Under the pieces are notes generated by a model. That model was not told the DNA's origin. It did no database searches and was given only the letters and a program-made list of their open reading frames with translations. A stretch of 36,079 nt of DNA, from assembly GCA_023247235.1 (NCBI GenBank), contig JAHFGW010000005.1, forward strand, positions 1 to 36,079. Reading direction: 5' to 3'. This document shows positions 22,814 through 30,674 of the stretch, in pieces (position 1 is the stretch's first letter; every line of letters starts with the position of its first letter). Source of the stretch: Candidatus Omnitrophota bacterium. GTDB lineage: Bacteria; Omnitrophota; Gorgyraeia; Aquiviventales; Aquiviventaceae. A program made the position numbers and the translations under genes.

Positions 22814-25135
22814 ATGACCTCGTCCCTCATTGTTGCGTCCCCACCAACAACGACGGAGCGGGTACGGAACTTGGGGACGTTTTTATTTTTCTGGAGGAGG
22901 AAACGTAGAAAAATAGAACCGTCCCCAAGTTCCTCCGCGCTGGTCTTCCGGCGCCGTGTCGCCCTCATCGACCGGATCGCCCGCGGGCTGATTTCGATCA
23001 GCGGGATCGGGATTATCGCGGCGGTCCTCGGCATCGGGTTGTTTCTCCTGCTCGAAATCCTGCCGCTCTTCGCGGGCACCCGGGTGCAGGCCGGCCGCTC
23101 GCAGGCGTTCTTGTCTGATGGGGAGTCCGCCCAGCTCGTCCTGGTGGATGAACATCAGGAGATGGTGGCGGCGCTGGCCGAGGAACCGACGCTGGTGGTC
23201 GCCTCCTTGCTTCGGCCGCAGCCGCTAGAACACGTGGCCATTCCAGGCTTGGCCGGCCAGCGCGTCACGTCAGGATCACAGATCCTGCGGCAGTCGACCG
23301 TCGCCCTGGGCACCGCGCAGGGCACGGTGTGGATCGGGACCATAGACTTTCAGGCCGTCTTTGAGGGCGGGCGGCGCACCATGCATCCGGTGGTGACGGC
23401 TGAGACGCAGTTCGAGGCCATCCCCGGACATCGCATCACGCAACTAGCCTATCGACACACCGACACTCGGGCGCTGGCCGCCGCCCTCACCGACGCCGGG
23501 CCGCTGATTGTCACGCGGATCGCGATCGATCAGCCCGTGGTCGGCCCGGCCCGACGAACGCTCGACGGCCTGCGCATCCCGCTGGAAGCCGGGGCCCACC
23601 CGACCACTCTCCTCATCAACGGACCGTGCACGGAGCTCCTCGTAGGCACCAGCGAAGGCCAGCTGCTGCGCTGGGAGATTCCGGGCGAGGGGTCGCCGAA
23701 GCTGCTGGAAACCATTGAGGTCGCTCCCAATGACTCCGTCACGTCGATGGCGTACCTGCTGGGAGATCGGTCGATCGCGATCGGCACCTACGCGGGCAAG
23801 GTGGCCACGTGGTCTCCGGTGCGAGACGAAGCCGGGTCAGAGGTCCGCCTGAGGCGGATTCATACCTTTCCGACGCAGGACGCCCCCGTGAGACTCCTGA
23901 TTGCCTCGCCGCGCGACAAGGGGTTCATCAGTGTGTCGCGGGACGGCGCCGCGCAGTTACATTACATGACGACGGAGCGCACGCTGGCTCGTTGGCCCCT
24001 TCACGGAGAGCCGGTCGTCGGCTGGATGGCCCCCAAGGCCAACGGGCTCGTCCTGATCGATGGGGCCGGCACGCTGCGCCACTGGCGGATCGACAACCCG
24101 CATCCGGAGTTCAGCTGGCGCGCGCTGTTCGCTCCGATCTGGTACGAGGGCTACACCAGGCCGGCGTACATCTGGCAATCGACCGGAACGGATGATGCCG
24201 AACCCAAATTGAGCCTGGTGCCGTTAGCCTTCGGCACGCTCAAGGGGACGGTCTACGCCTTGTGCTTCGCCATTCCGCTGGCCCTGTTCGGCGCGCTCTA
24301 CTGTTCGCAGTTTCTGGACAAGTCGCTCCGTAATCCCATTAAGTCCACCATTGAGCTGATGGCCGTGCTGCCCAGCGTCGTCCTCGGCTTCGTCGCCGGA
24401 GTGGTGATGGCGCCGCTGGTTCAACAGCATCTGGTCGCGGTGCTGGCGATGCCGGTGCTCATGCCCCTGGTCGCGATGGGCACTCTCGGCGGCCTGCACG
24501 CGCTGCCGATCCCGCGCCTCCGGGCGTTGGCGCAGCGCAGGGAATTCTGGGTCTTGTCGGCCGGCGCGGTGCTGGGAGTCGGGGTGGCGGGATGGCTTGG
24601 TCCGAGTTTGGAGCGCGCATGCTTTGGCGGCAGCGTCGAAACGTGGCTGCAGGCGATGGGCACGCACTACGATCAGCGCAATGCGCTCGTCGTCGGCTGG
24701 GCGATGGGATTTGCGGTGATTCCGATTATCTTCACGATCTGCGAGGACGCCTTCTCGGCGGTTCCGAAGCACCTCGTGGGGGCGTCCTTGGCCTGCGGCG
24801 CCTCCGCCTGGCAGACGGCGTGGCGTGTGGTGCTCCCGGCCGCGGGCTCAGGCGTGTTCTCCGCGATCATGGTCGGCTTCGGCCGGGCGGTGGGCGAGAC
24901 GATGATTGTGCTGATGGCGACCGGGAACACGCCGATCATGGACTGGACGGTCTTCAACGGGTTTCGCGCCCTCTCGGCCAATATCGCCGTCGAAATACCC
25001 GAAGCCCCCCATGGCGACACGCTCTACCGCGTGCTGTTCGTGTCGGCGCTCCTGTTGTTCGGCATCACCTTCATCGTCAACACCGCCGCGGAGCTGATCC
25101 GGATGCGACTCCGGCGGCAATTGCATGGACTGTAG
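22814..25135 (+). CDS. pstC: Phosphate ABC transporter permease PstC, long form
   Basis: 773 residues, against about 320 for E. coli PstC. A cytoplasmic start is followed by helix 1 (GLISISGIGIIAAVLGIGLF, about 58-77), a periplasmic domain of some 380 residues with beta-propeller-like repeats (LLINGPCTELLVGTSEGQLL, SMAYLLGDRSIAIGTYAG, FISVSRDGAAQLHY), then the permease core from about residue 470 with the coupling loop VGASLACGASAWQTAWRVVL. Long PstC proteins of this layout are known in several proteobacteria. Residues 18-40 are encoded by a palindromic element (22866-22933). The start codon follows the pstS stop without a gap, with GGAG 5 nt before it. Confidence 0.9.
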   Translation: MTSSLIVASPPTTTERVRNLGTFLFFWRRKRRKIEPSPSSSALVFRRRVALIDRIARGLISISGIGIIAAVLGIGLFLLLEILPLFAGTRVQAGRSQAFLSDGESAQLVLVDEHQEMVAALAEEPTLVVASLLRPQPLEHVAIPGLAGQRVTSGSQILRQSTVALGTAQGTVWIGTIDFQAVFEGGRRTMHPVVTAETQFEAIPGHRITQLAYRHTDTRALAAALTDAGPLIVTRIAIDQPVVGPARRTLDGLRIPLEAGAHPTTLLINGPCTELLVGTSEGQLLRWEIPGEGSPKLLETIEVAPNDSVTSMAYLLGDRSIAIGTYAGKVATWSPVRDEAGSEVRLRRIHTFPTQDAPVRLLIASPRDKGFISVSRDGAAQLHYMTTERTLARWPLHGEPVVGWMAPKANGLVLIDGAGTLRHWRIDNPHPEFSWRALFAPIWYEGYTRPAYIWQSTGTDDAEPKLSLVPLAFGTLKGTVYALCFAIPLALFGALYCSQFLDKSLRNPIKSTIELMAVLPSVVLGFVAGVVMAPLVQQHLVAVLAMPVLMPLVAMGTLGGLHALPIPRLRALAQRREFWVLSAGAVLGVGVAGWLGPSLERACFGGSVETWLQAMGTHYDQRNALVVGWAMGFAVIPIIFTICEDAFSAVPKHLVGASLACGASAWQTAWRVVLPAAGSGVFSAIMVGFGRAVGETMIVLMATGNTPIMDWTVFNGFRALSANIAVEIPEAPHGDTLYRVLFVSALLLFGITFIVNTAAELIRMRLRRQLHGL
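22866..22933 (+). repeat. Palindromic element, copy A, inside pstC
   Basis: Perfect 14-nt outer arms (22866-22879 and 22920-22933, core GGGGACG/CGTCCCC) continue inward as an AT-rich near-palindrome, TATTTTTCT against AGAAAAATA, with two mismatches. The loop is about 14 nt. The element is in frame with pstC and codes for NLGTFLFFWRRKRRKIEPSP. Confidence 0.85.
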
Positions 25136-25144
25136 AGGCGTGCG

Positions 25145-26803
25145 ATGACCCCGGCGCGTCCCGCACGGCCCGGCCGGCGCCCGCGGCGATTTGACCGCAT
25201 TCCCATCTGGTTCACCGGCAGCTTGCTCGGCATCGCCTTGCTGATGATCGTCGGCTTGCTCGGGTTGATCATGGCGCGGGGTTTGGGGACTTTTTGGCCT
25301 TGGCCCTTGTGGGAGGTCAGCGTCGCTGACGGCACTCGCTATCTTGGCCTGGTGCACCGCACGGAGCTGATCCCCCAGCCGGCGGAGCGATCCGAGAGCC
25401 CGGCGCGCAGGACCCTCTATCGGATCGGCAACCGCGACGTGTATGGGCTGGATTTCGTCTGGGTCGACGACGCGCAGATAACGCACCGGACTCGACCGAC
25501 CGAGGCCGTCGTCTTGGAACGGTTAGAGTGGGGGCCTTTCTACGGGTTCGTGCAGAGCGTGCGGACGCCCATCCAGGCCGTCCAGGACGACCCGGCGCGT
25601 CGCTGGGAGACTCTGCGCCGTGAGCTGCCGCCTGCCCGTCGGCGCGCTCGCGCCATCAGGTACATCGAGCGGCGGGTCGTCGGCAACATCAATACCGCGA
25701 TGGAGCGGCATCGGCTGGCCTTGCGACGCTTGGAGCTCCGGCACGCGTTGGCGAACCCGTTGGGCCAGGCGCAGCAGCGCCGGCATGAGGCAGCGATAGC
25801 AGACTTGAACGCCCGCTATGCGCGGGTGGCGGCAGACCTTCGAGCCAAGCGGCAGGAGGATGCGCAGTCCCGCGCCGTCTTCGCCTCCATCGATGGCCAC
25901 GTGATAGACCTGCCGATGTCCGCCATTGTCCGGGTTTACCGGCCGAATCGGCTCTCAGTGCCTGGCCGCGTTGGCGTCTATCTCGACCGCCTCAGAGAAT
26001 TTGTGTTCGACCCTCCGCGGGAAGCCAATTCGGAGGGCGGGGTAGCGCCGGCCATCTTCGGCACGGTGATGATGACGTTGCTCATGAGCCTGGTCGTGGT
26101 TCCGCTCGGAATCCTTGCGGCCCTGTATCTCCATGAGTATGCGCGCCAAGGGTGGCTGGTCTCCAGCGTGCGAATTGCCGTGAACAATCTCGCCGGCGTC
26201 CCATCCATTGTCTTCGGAGTCTTTGGCCTGGGGTTCTTCTGTTACTTCCTCGGCGGCACGATCGATCACCTGTGGTTTCCCGAGCGGCTGCCGACTCCCA
26301 CATTCGGCGGGGGCGGCATCCTATGGGCATCGCTCACCTTGGCTCTGCTGACCGTTCCCGTGGTGATCGTGGCCACCGAGGAAGCGCTGGCCGCGGTGCC
26401 CAACGGCCTGCGGGAGGCGTCCTTAGCGTGCGGAGCGACGAAGTTCCAAACGATCTGGCGCGTCGTGCTGCCCTCGGCGGTGCCGGGCGTGCTGACGGGG
26501 ACCATCCTGGCGATGGCGCGCGGCGCCGGCGAAGTGGCGCCGCTCATGATCACCGGCGTCGTAAAGCTCGCCCCGGACCTACCGATTGACCAGGTCGCCC
26601 CATTCCTGCACCTGGAGCGCAAATTCATGCACCTGGGGTTCCACATCTACGATGTCGGATTCCAATCGCCCAATGTCGAAGCGTCCAAGGCCATGGTGTA
26701 CATGACGACCCTCCTGCTGTTGGGGGTGGTCGTGTGCCTGAATCTGGCCGCGATGCAGATCCGCGGACGGCTCCGGGCGAAACTCGGGGGAGGAGACGTA
26801 TGA
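25145..26803 (+). CDS. pstA: Phosphate ABC transporter permease PstA, long form
   Basis: 552 residues, against about 300 for E. coli PstA. Helix 1 ([20 protein letters not shown]) is followed by a periplasmic insert of about 250 residues with a charged, Arg/Ala/Leu-rich stretch (about 158-245) that looks like a long coiled coil. The permease core starts near residue 300 ([20 protein letters not shown]) and includes the coupling loop [20 protein letters not shown] and [12 protein letters not shown]. It pairs with the long PstC. The extra domains of both may meet in the periplasm. It starts 9 nt after the pstC stop. Confidence 0.9.
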   Translation: MTPARPARPGRRPRRFDRIPIWFTGSLLGIALLMIVGLLGLIMARGLGTFWPWPLWEVSVADGTRYLGLVHRTELIPQPAERSESPARRTLYRIGNRDVYGLDFVWVDDAQITHRTRPTEAVVLERLEWGPFYGFVQSVRTPIQAVQDDPARRWETLRRELPPARRRARAIRYIERRVVGNINTAMERHRLALRRLELRHALANPLGQAQQRRHEAAIADLNARYARVAADLRAKRQEDAQSRAVFASIDGHVIDLPMSAIVRVYRPNRLSVPGRVGVYLDRLREFVFDPPREANSEGGVAPAIFGTVMMTLLMSLVVVPLGILAALYLHEYARQGWLVSSVRIAVNNLAGVPSIVFGVFGLGFFCYFLGGTIDHLWFPERLPTPTFGGGGILWASLTLALLTVPVVIVATEEALAAVPNGLREASLACGATKFQTIWRVVLPSAVPGVLTGTILAMARGAGEVAPLMITGVVKLAPDLPIDQVAPFLHLERKFMHLGFHIYDVGFQSPNVEASKAMVYMTTLLLLGVVVCLNLAAMQIRGRLRAKLGGGDV

Positions 26804-26819
26804 GGCGGGAGAACTCGCG

Positions 26820-27668
26820 ATGAGGCCAGGGCTTCTGCTCGCGGTGGGGCGGCCACTGGCCGTGCCTCGGCCCGTAGGCCCTGGCGGAAGCCTCCGAGCC
26901 GGCGAGGGACCGCCGCCGACGGCCATCGACCTCGAAACCGTGAGCGTCTGGTATGGCAAGGTCCAAGCCATTCACAACGTGGGCATGCAGATTCCTGAGC
27001 GGCGGATCACGGCCTTGATCGGACCCTCCGGCTGCGGCAAGTCCACCCTGATTCGATGTCTCAACCGCCTGAACGACCTCATTGAGGGCATCCGGATTGA
27101 GGGACACATTCGGCTCCATGGCCAAGACATCCATGATCCGACTCTGGATGTGATTGAGCTGCGCAAGCGCGTGGGCATGGTCTTTCAGAAATCCAACCCG
27201 TTCCCGAAGTCGATCTACGAGAACGCCGCCTACGGCTTGCGCGTCAACGGAGAACACCGCCGCGCGGTCCTCGATCAGGTGATCGAGCAAAGCCTGCGGC
27301 GTGCCGCGCTGTGGGAGGAAGTCAAAGATCGGCTGCACACCAACGCCTTGCGCCTGTCCGGAGGCCAGCAACAGCGCCTGTGCATCGCGCGCGCGATCGC
27401 CGTCGAGCCAGAGGTGCTGCTCCTGGATGAGCCATGCTCGGCGCTCGATCCGATCGCCACGGCGAAGATCGAAGAGCTGCTCTACAGCTTGAAGGAACGC
27501 TACACCATCGTCATCGTCACGCATAATATGCAGCAGGCCGCCCGGGTGTCGGATGACACCGGGTTCCTCTTGATGGGGGAGCTCATTGAATTCGGTGCCA
27601 CCGACACGCTGTTCACGACGCCGCAGGATGCGCGGACAGAAGCCTACATTACGGGTCGGTTCGGATGA
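26820..27668 (+). CDS. pstB: Phosphate ABC transporter ATPase PstB
   Basis: 282 residues. Walker [10 protein letters not shown] (68-76), Q-loop [19 protein letters not shown], signature [16 protein letters not shown], Walker B VLLLDEP and H-loop VTHNM are all intact. About 35 poorly conserved N-terminal residues precede the usual start of the family ([19 protein letters not shown]). It energises phosphate uptake through PstCA and, with PhoU, signals transport status to PhoR. GGGAG lies 7-8 nt before the ATG, 16 nt after pstA. Confidence 0.95.
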   Translation: MRPGLLLAVGRPLAVPRPVGPGGSLRAGEGPPPTAIDLETVSVWYGKVQAIHNVGMQIPERRITALIGPSGCGKSTLIRCLNRLNDLIEGIRIEGHIRLHGQDIHDPTLDVIELRKRVGMVFQKSNPFPKSIYENAAYGLRVNGEHRRAVLDQVIEQSLRRAALWEEVKDRLHTNALRLSGGQQQRLCIARAIAVEPEVLLLDEPCSALDPIATAKIEELLYSLKERYTIVIVTHNMQQAARVSDDTGFLLMGELIEFGATDTLFTTPQDARTEAYITGRFG

Positions 27669-27686
27669 GGCGGCCGGAGGCGTCAC

Positions 27687-27715
27687 TTGACACCCACAGG
27701 CTCGATGCGACAATG
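27687..27715 (+). promoter_or_regulatory. Possible internal promoter before phoU
   Basis: TTGACA at 27687-27692 is a perfect -35 hexamer; GACAAT or ACAATG, 16-17 nt later, is a weak -10. It could give phoU some expression independent of the PHO box. Confidence 0.35.
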
Positions 27716-27728
27716 AGGCAAGGCCGCG

Positions 27729-28391
27729 ATGCAACGTCAGATTGATTTAGAACTGGCCCAATTAAAAAATGCGCTGCTGCGCATGGGCAGCCTCGCCGAG
27801 CAGGCGATCGGCCTGGCGGTCAAAGCGCTGGTCAGCCGGGATGCCGGGATGGCCGGCCAGGTGGTCGGGTCCGACGAGGCGATCAACCGGCTCGAGGTGG
27901 AAATCGACGAGCTGTGCCTGCGCACGATGGCCCGATATCAGCCCGAGGCCCGCGACTTGCGCTTCTTGGCCATGGCCTTGAAGATCAACAACGATCTGGA
28001 ACGCATGGGAGACCAGGCGGTCAATATCGCGGAGCGCACCTCGGACTTGCTTAAGGAGCCGCTCCTGAAGCCCCTCATCAACATCCCCCGCATGGCGGAT
28101 ATCGTGCAGCGGATGGTCCACGACAGCCTGGACGCGTTTGTGCGGCGGGACGTGGAGCTGGCGCGCCAGGTCTGTCGCCAGGATGACGAGGTGGACCGCT
28201 ACGACGATCAGCTCTTTCGGGAACTGCTCACGTACATGATGGAAGACCCCAAGGCCATCACCCGAGCCGTTAACCTGATCCTCATCAGCCGGCACCTGGA
28301 GCGCATCGCGGACCACGCGACGAATATCGCCGAGGACGTGGTCTACCTCGTGCAAGGCAAGACCATCAAGCACCACCTCGCCGGCGAATAG
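27729..28391 (+). CDS. phoU: Phosphate signalling protein PhoU
   Basis: 220 residues, two PhoU three-helix repeats (PF01895). The repeat signatures LRFLAMALKINNDLERMGDQ then AVNIAERT, and AVNLILISRHLERIADHATN then IAEDV, carry the E/D residues that bind metal clusters. It is a peripheral protein that keeps PhoR in its inhibitory state when phosphate is plentiful and limits uptake by Pst. It ends the pst operon; a palindromic element follows 10 nt after the stop. Confidence 0.95.
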   Translation: MQRQIDLELAQLKNALLRMGSLAEQAIGLAVKALVSRDAGMAGQVVGSDEAINRLEVEIDELCLRTMARYQPEARDLRFLAMALKINNDLERMGDQAVNIAERTSDLLKEPLLKPLINIPRMADIVQRMVHDSLDAFVRRDVELARQVCRQDDEVDRYDDQLFRELLTYMMEDPKAITRAVNLILISRHLERIADHATNIAEDVVYLVQGKTIKHHLAGE

Positions 28392-28401
28392 CTGCGGCGA
28401 C

Positions 28402-28461
28402 AAGGGGACGTTTTGATTTTTGCCGTAGTGCCTGCGGCAGCAAAAATCGAAATGTCCCCTT
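28402..28461 (+). repeat. Palindromic element, copy B, after phoU
   Basis: Left arm starts AAGGGGACGTTTTGATTTTTGC; the right arm read in reverse complement starts AAGGGGACATTTCGATTTTT, so the arms differ at two positions. The inner part (GCCG...CGGC) extends the stem. The transcript would form a hairpin followed by TTCTC, so it might also limit read-through from phoU. Confidence 0.85.
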
Positions 28462-28468
28462 TCTCGCT

Positions 28469-28483
28469 CTGCTAAGATAGCAG
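28469..28483 (+). promoter_or_regulatory. Operator-like inverted repeat at the ugpQ promoter
   Basis: CTGCTA, AGA, TAGCAG: a perfect 6-3-6 inverted repeat that contains a -10-like TAAGAT (28473-28478) and ends 6 nt before the ugpQ start. A repressor bound here would block the promoter. No Shine-Dalgarno is obvious in the short leader. Confidence 0.35.
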
Positions 28484-28489
28484 ATAGCC

Positions 28490-29176
28490 ATGCAAATCAT
28501 CGCCCACCGAGGCGCCAGCGCCGAGCGTCCCGAAAACTCCCTCCTGGCCGTCGAACGCGCGCTGGAGGTCGGCGTCGATGCGATCGAGCTCGATCTGTTG
28601 TGCTCCAAGGATGGCCGCCTGATCATCCGCCACGATGACCTCGTGCAACAGGCCGGCCGCTGGCACTACGTCCGCGAGCTGACGTTGGCCGAGCTACAAC
28701 AAGTCGATCTCGGGGCCGGCGAGCGGATCCCAACCCTCGAGCAGGCCCTCGAGCGCCTGAGGGCCCGCTGCCCGCTGTTTCTGGACCTCAAAGCCCCGGG
28801 CCTGGCGACGCGGCTCGCCGACTTCCTGCGCCGTCACTCCGGTCGCGCCTCCATCCATGTCACGTCCGCGCTGCACGCGGAAATCGCTGAGATCGCCCGG
28901 TTGCGCCCGGATCTGGAGCGTTCCATTGTGGTGGGGTCGTTGCCCCTGCGGTGCGAGGGGCTGACGCGCCAGGTGGGCACGACGCAGCTCAGCCTGCCAC
29001 GCAGCTGTCTCGAGCAGGCCGTGGTCGAGCACCTCCGCGCCGAAGGCCTGCGGATTCGGGCGTACCCGGTGAATCTCCGTCGCGAGGCCGAGACGTTCGC
29101 GGCCTGGGGCGTGGAGGGCATTTTCACCGACGATCCGGCCGTCATGCGGCCGCTGCGCGGCACCCCCACACCATGA
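28490..29176 (+). CDS. ugpQ: Glycerophosphodiester phosphodiesterase
   Basis: 228 residues, a cytoplasmic GDPD of the UgpQ type (PF03009) with no signal peptide. H6 and R7 (AHRGASAERPEN), E33 and D35 (DAIELDL) and H48 (RHDD) form the active site with its divalent metal; the C-terminal GVEGIFTDDP closes the barrel. It hydrolyses glycerophosphodiesters from phospholipid head-groups to glycerol 3-phosphate and an alcohol. The stop overlaps the glpK start (ATGA), so its product feeds the next enzymes. It lies downstream of phoU, in keeping with phosphate scavenging. No transporter for glycerophosphodiesters is present here. Confidence 0.92.
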   Translation: MQIIAHRGASAERPENSLLAVERALEVGVDAIELDLLCSKDGRLIIRHDDLVQQAGRWHYVRELTLAELQQVDLGAGERIPTLEQALERLRARCPLFLDLKAPGLATRLADFLRRHSGRASIHVTSALHAEIAEIARLRPDLERSIVVGSLPLRCEGLTRQVGTTQLSLPRSCLEQAVVEHLRAEGLRIRAYPVNLRREAETFAAWGVEGIFTDDPAVMRPLRGTPTP

Positions 29177-30657
29177 TCCTTGCCATCGACCAGGGCACGA
29201 CCGGCACGACAGTGCTGCTCGTGGACCGACGGTGGCGCGTGATCGCGCGCGCCTACGCGGAGCTGCCTCAGCACTATCCGCGTCCGGGCTGGGTCGAGCA
29301 CCGTCCGCAGGAAATTCTCGATGTCACCAGGCGCGTGATCCGGGCGGCGCTGGCCGCAGGGCGCATTCGCCCAAGCCGCCTGGCGGCGATTGGCATCACG
29401 AATCAGCGTGAGACGACGCTGCTCTGGGATCGACGCACGGGCCGGCCGGTGGCGAATGCCGTGGTCTGGCAGTGCCGCCGCAGCGCGCCGCTGTGCGACG
29501 CGCTCAAGGCGCGCGGCCTCGAACCGCGCATTCGCCGACGCACCGGCCTGGTTCTGGACGCCTACTTCTCGGGCACGAAAATCCGGTGGCTGCTGGACCA
29601 CGTGCCCGGCGCGCGGCGCCGGGCCGAGCGCGGCGAACTCGCCTTCGGCACGGTCGACACCTGGCTGTTGTGGCAGCTCACGGGCGGCAAGGTCCACGCG
29701 ACCGATTTCACGAACGCGTCGCGCACGCTCCTCTACAACATCCACACGCATCGCTGGGACCCCGCGCTGCTGGGCCTGTTTCGGGTCCCTGCGTCGCTGT
29801 TGCCCCAGGTCAACCCCCCGGCGGGTGTCTTCGGGCGCACCAGCCCGCGCGGCTGGCTCCCCGCGGGCATTCCCATTGCCGGGATGGCGGGGGATCAGCA
29901 GGCCTCGATGGTGGGCCATGGCTGCCTGGCGCCGGGGACCGCGAAGAATACGTATGGCACCGGATGCTTTCTCTTGCTGCACACGGGCCGCAAGCCGGTG
30001 ACGAGCCGTCACGGGCTGCTGACCACGCTGGTGTATGACGGCACCGCCCAGCCCGCGTATGCCTTGGAGGGCAGCGTGTTCATTGCCGGCGCCGCCATCC
30101 AATGGCTGCGGGATGAGCTGCGGCTCATCGCAAGCGCCGCCCAGACCGAGGCGATCGCGCGGCGCATCCCAGACACCGGGGGCGTCTATGTCGTCCCCGC
30201 GTTCGTCGGGCTGGGCGCGCCGTATTGGGACATGGGGGCGCGCGGCGCCATCGTCGGGCTGACGCGCGGCTCGGACCGCCACGCGCTGGTACGGGCCACT
30301 CTGGAATCGCTCGCCTATCAGACGCGCGACGTCGTGGACGCCATGCAGCGCGACAGCGGCATCACGCTGCGTGAACTGCGGGTCGATGGAGGGGCGGCCC
30401 AGAACGATTGGCTGATGCAATTTCAAGCGGACTTGCTTGGCATCCCGGTGCGCCGGCCGCCGCTCATCGCCAACACCGGACGGGGCGCGGCCTTTCTCGC
30501 CGGCGTCGGCATCGGCTGGTGGAGGGCGCAAGATCACGCGCGCCTTGGCGAGCGGGCCGGCCGCATGTTTCGGCCCCGGATGCGCGCCGTTGAGCGTCGG
30601 CGGCGCTACGCCGGCTGGCAGGACGCGGTGGCGCGCGTGCGCTCCCGGGGTTCGTAA
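29173..30657 (+). CDS. glpK: Glycerol kinase
   Basis: 494 residues (FGGY family). ILAIDQGTTGTTVLLVD is the N-terminal phosphate-binding loop; ITNQRETTLLWDRRTGRP, VWQCRRS, TDFTNASRTLLYNI, GMAGDQQAS and NTYGTGCFLLLHTG follow in the expected order. The C-terminal domain has LRVDGGAAQNDWLMQFQADL. It phosphorylates glycerol to glycerol 3-phosphate using ATP. It overlaps ugpQ by 4 nt and is followed by glpD 17 nt later, giving a three-gene catabolic unit. The expected allosteric-site residues were not checked. Confidence 0.95.
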   Translation: MILAIDQGTTGTTVLLVDRRWRVIARAYAELPQHYPRPGWVEHRPQEILDVTRRVIRAALAAGRIRPSRLAAIGITNQRETTLLWDRRTGRPVANAVVWQCRRSAPLCDALKARGLEPRIRRRTGLVLDAYFSGTKIRWLLDHVPGARRRAERGELAFGTVDTWLLWQLTGGKVHATDFTNASRTLLYNIHTHRWDPALLGLFRVPASLLPQVNPPAGVFGRTSPRGWLPAGIPIAGMAGDQQASMVGHGCLAPGTAKNTYGTGCFLLLHTGRKPVTSRHGLLTTLVYDGTAQPAYALEGSVFIAGAAIQWLRDELRLIASAAQTEAIARRIPDTGGVYVVPAFVGLGAPYWDMGARGAIVGLTRGSDRHALVRATLESLAYQTRDVVDAMQRDSGITLRELRVDGGAAQNDWLMQFQADLLGIPVRRPPLIANTGRGAAFLAGVGIGWWRAQDHARLGERAGRMFRPRMRAVERRRRYAGWQDAVARVRSRGS

Positions 30658-30674
30658 CCTAGCCGGCGCATCCC

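Noticed and set aside
25283-25310. TTTGGGGACTTTTTGG in pstA as a fourth copy of the palindromic element
   Set aside because: Only a half-arm similarity, no right arm follows, and the encoded residues GLGTFWP fit the normal PstA sequence.
28834-30537. 567-codon open frame on the minus strand opposite glpK
   Set aside because: Same shadow effect; no domain, low hydrophobic content, and glpK is unambiguous.
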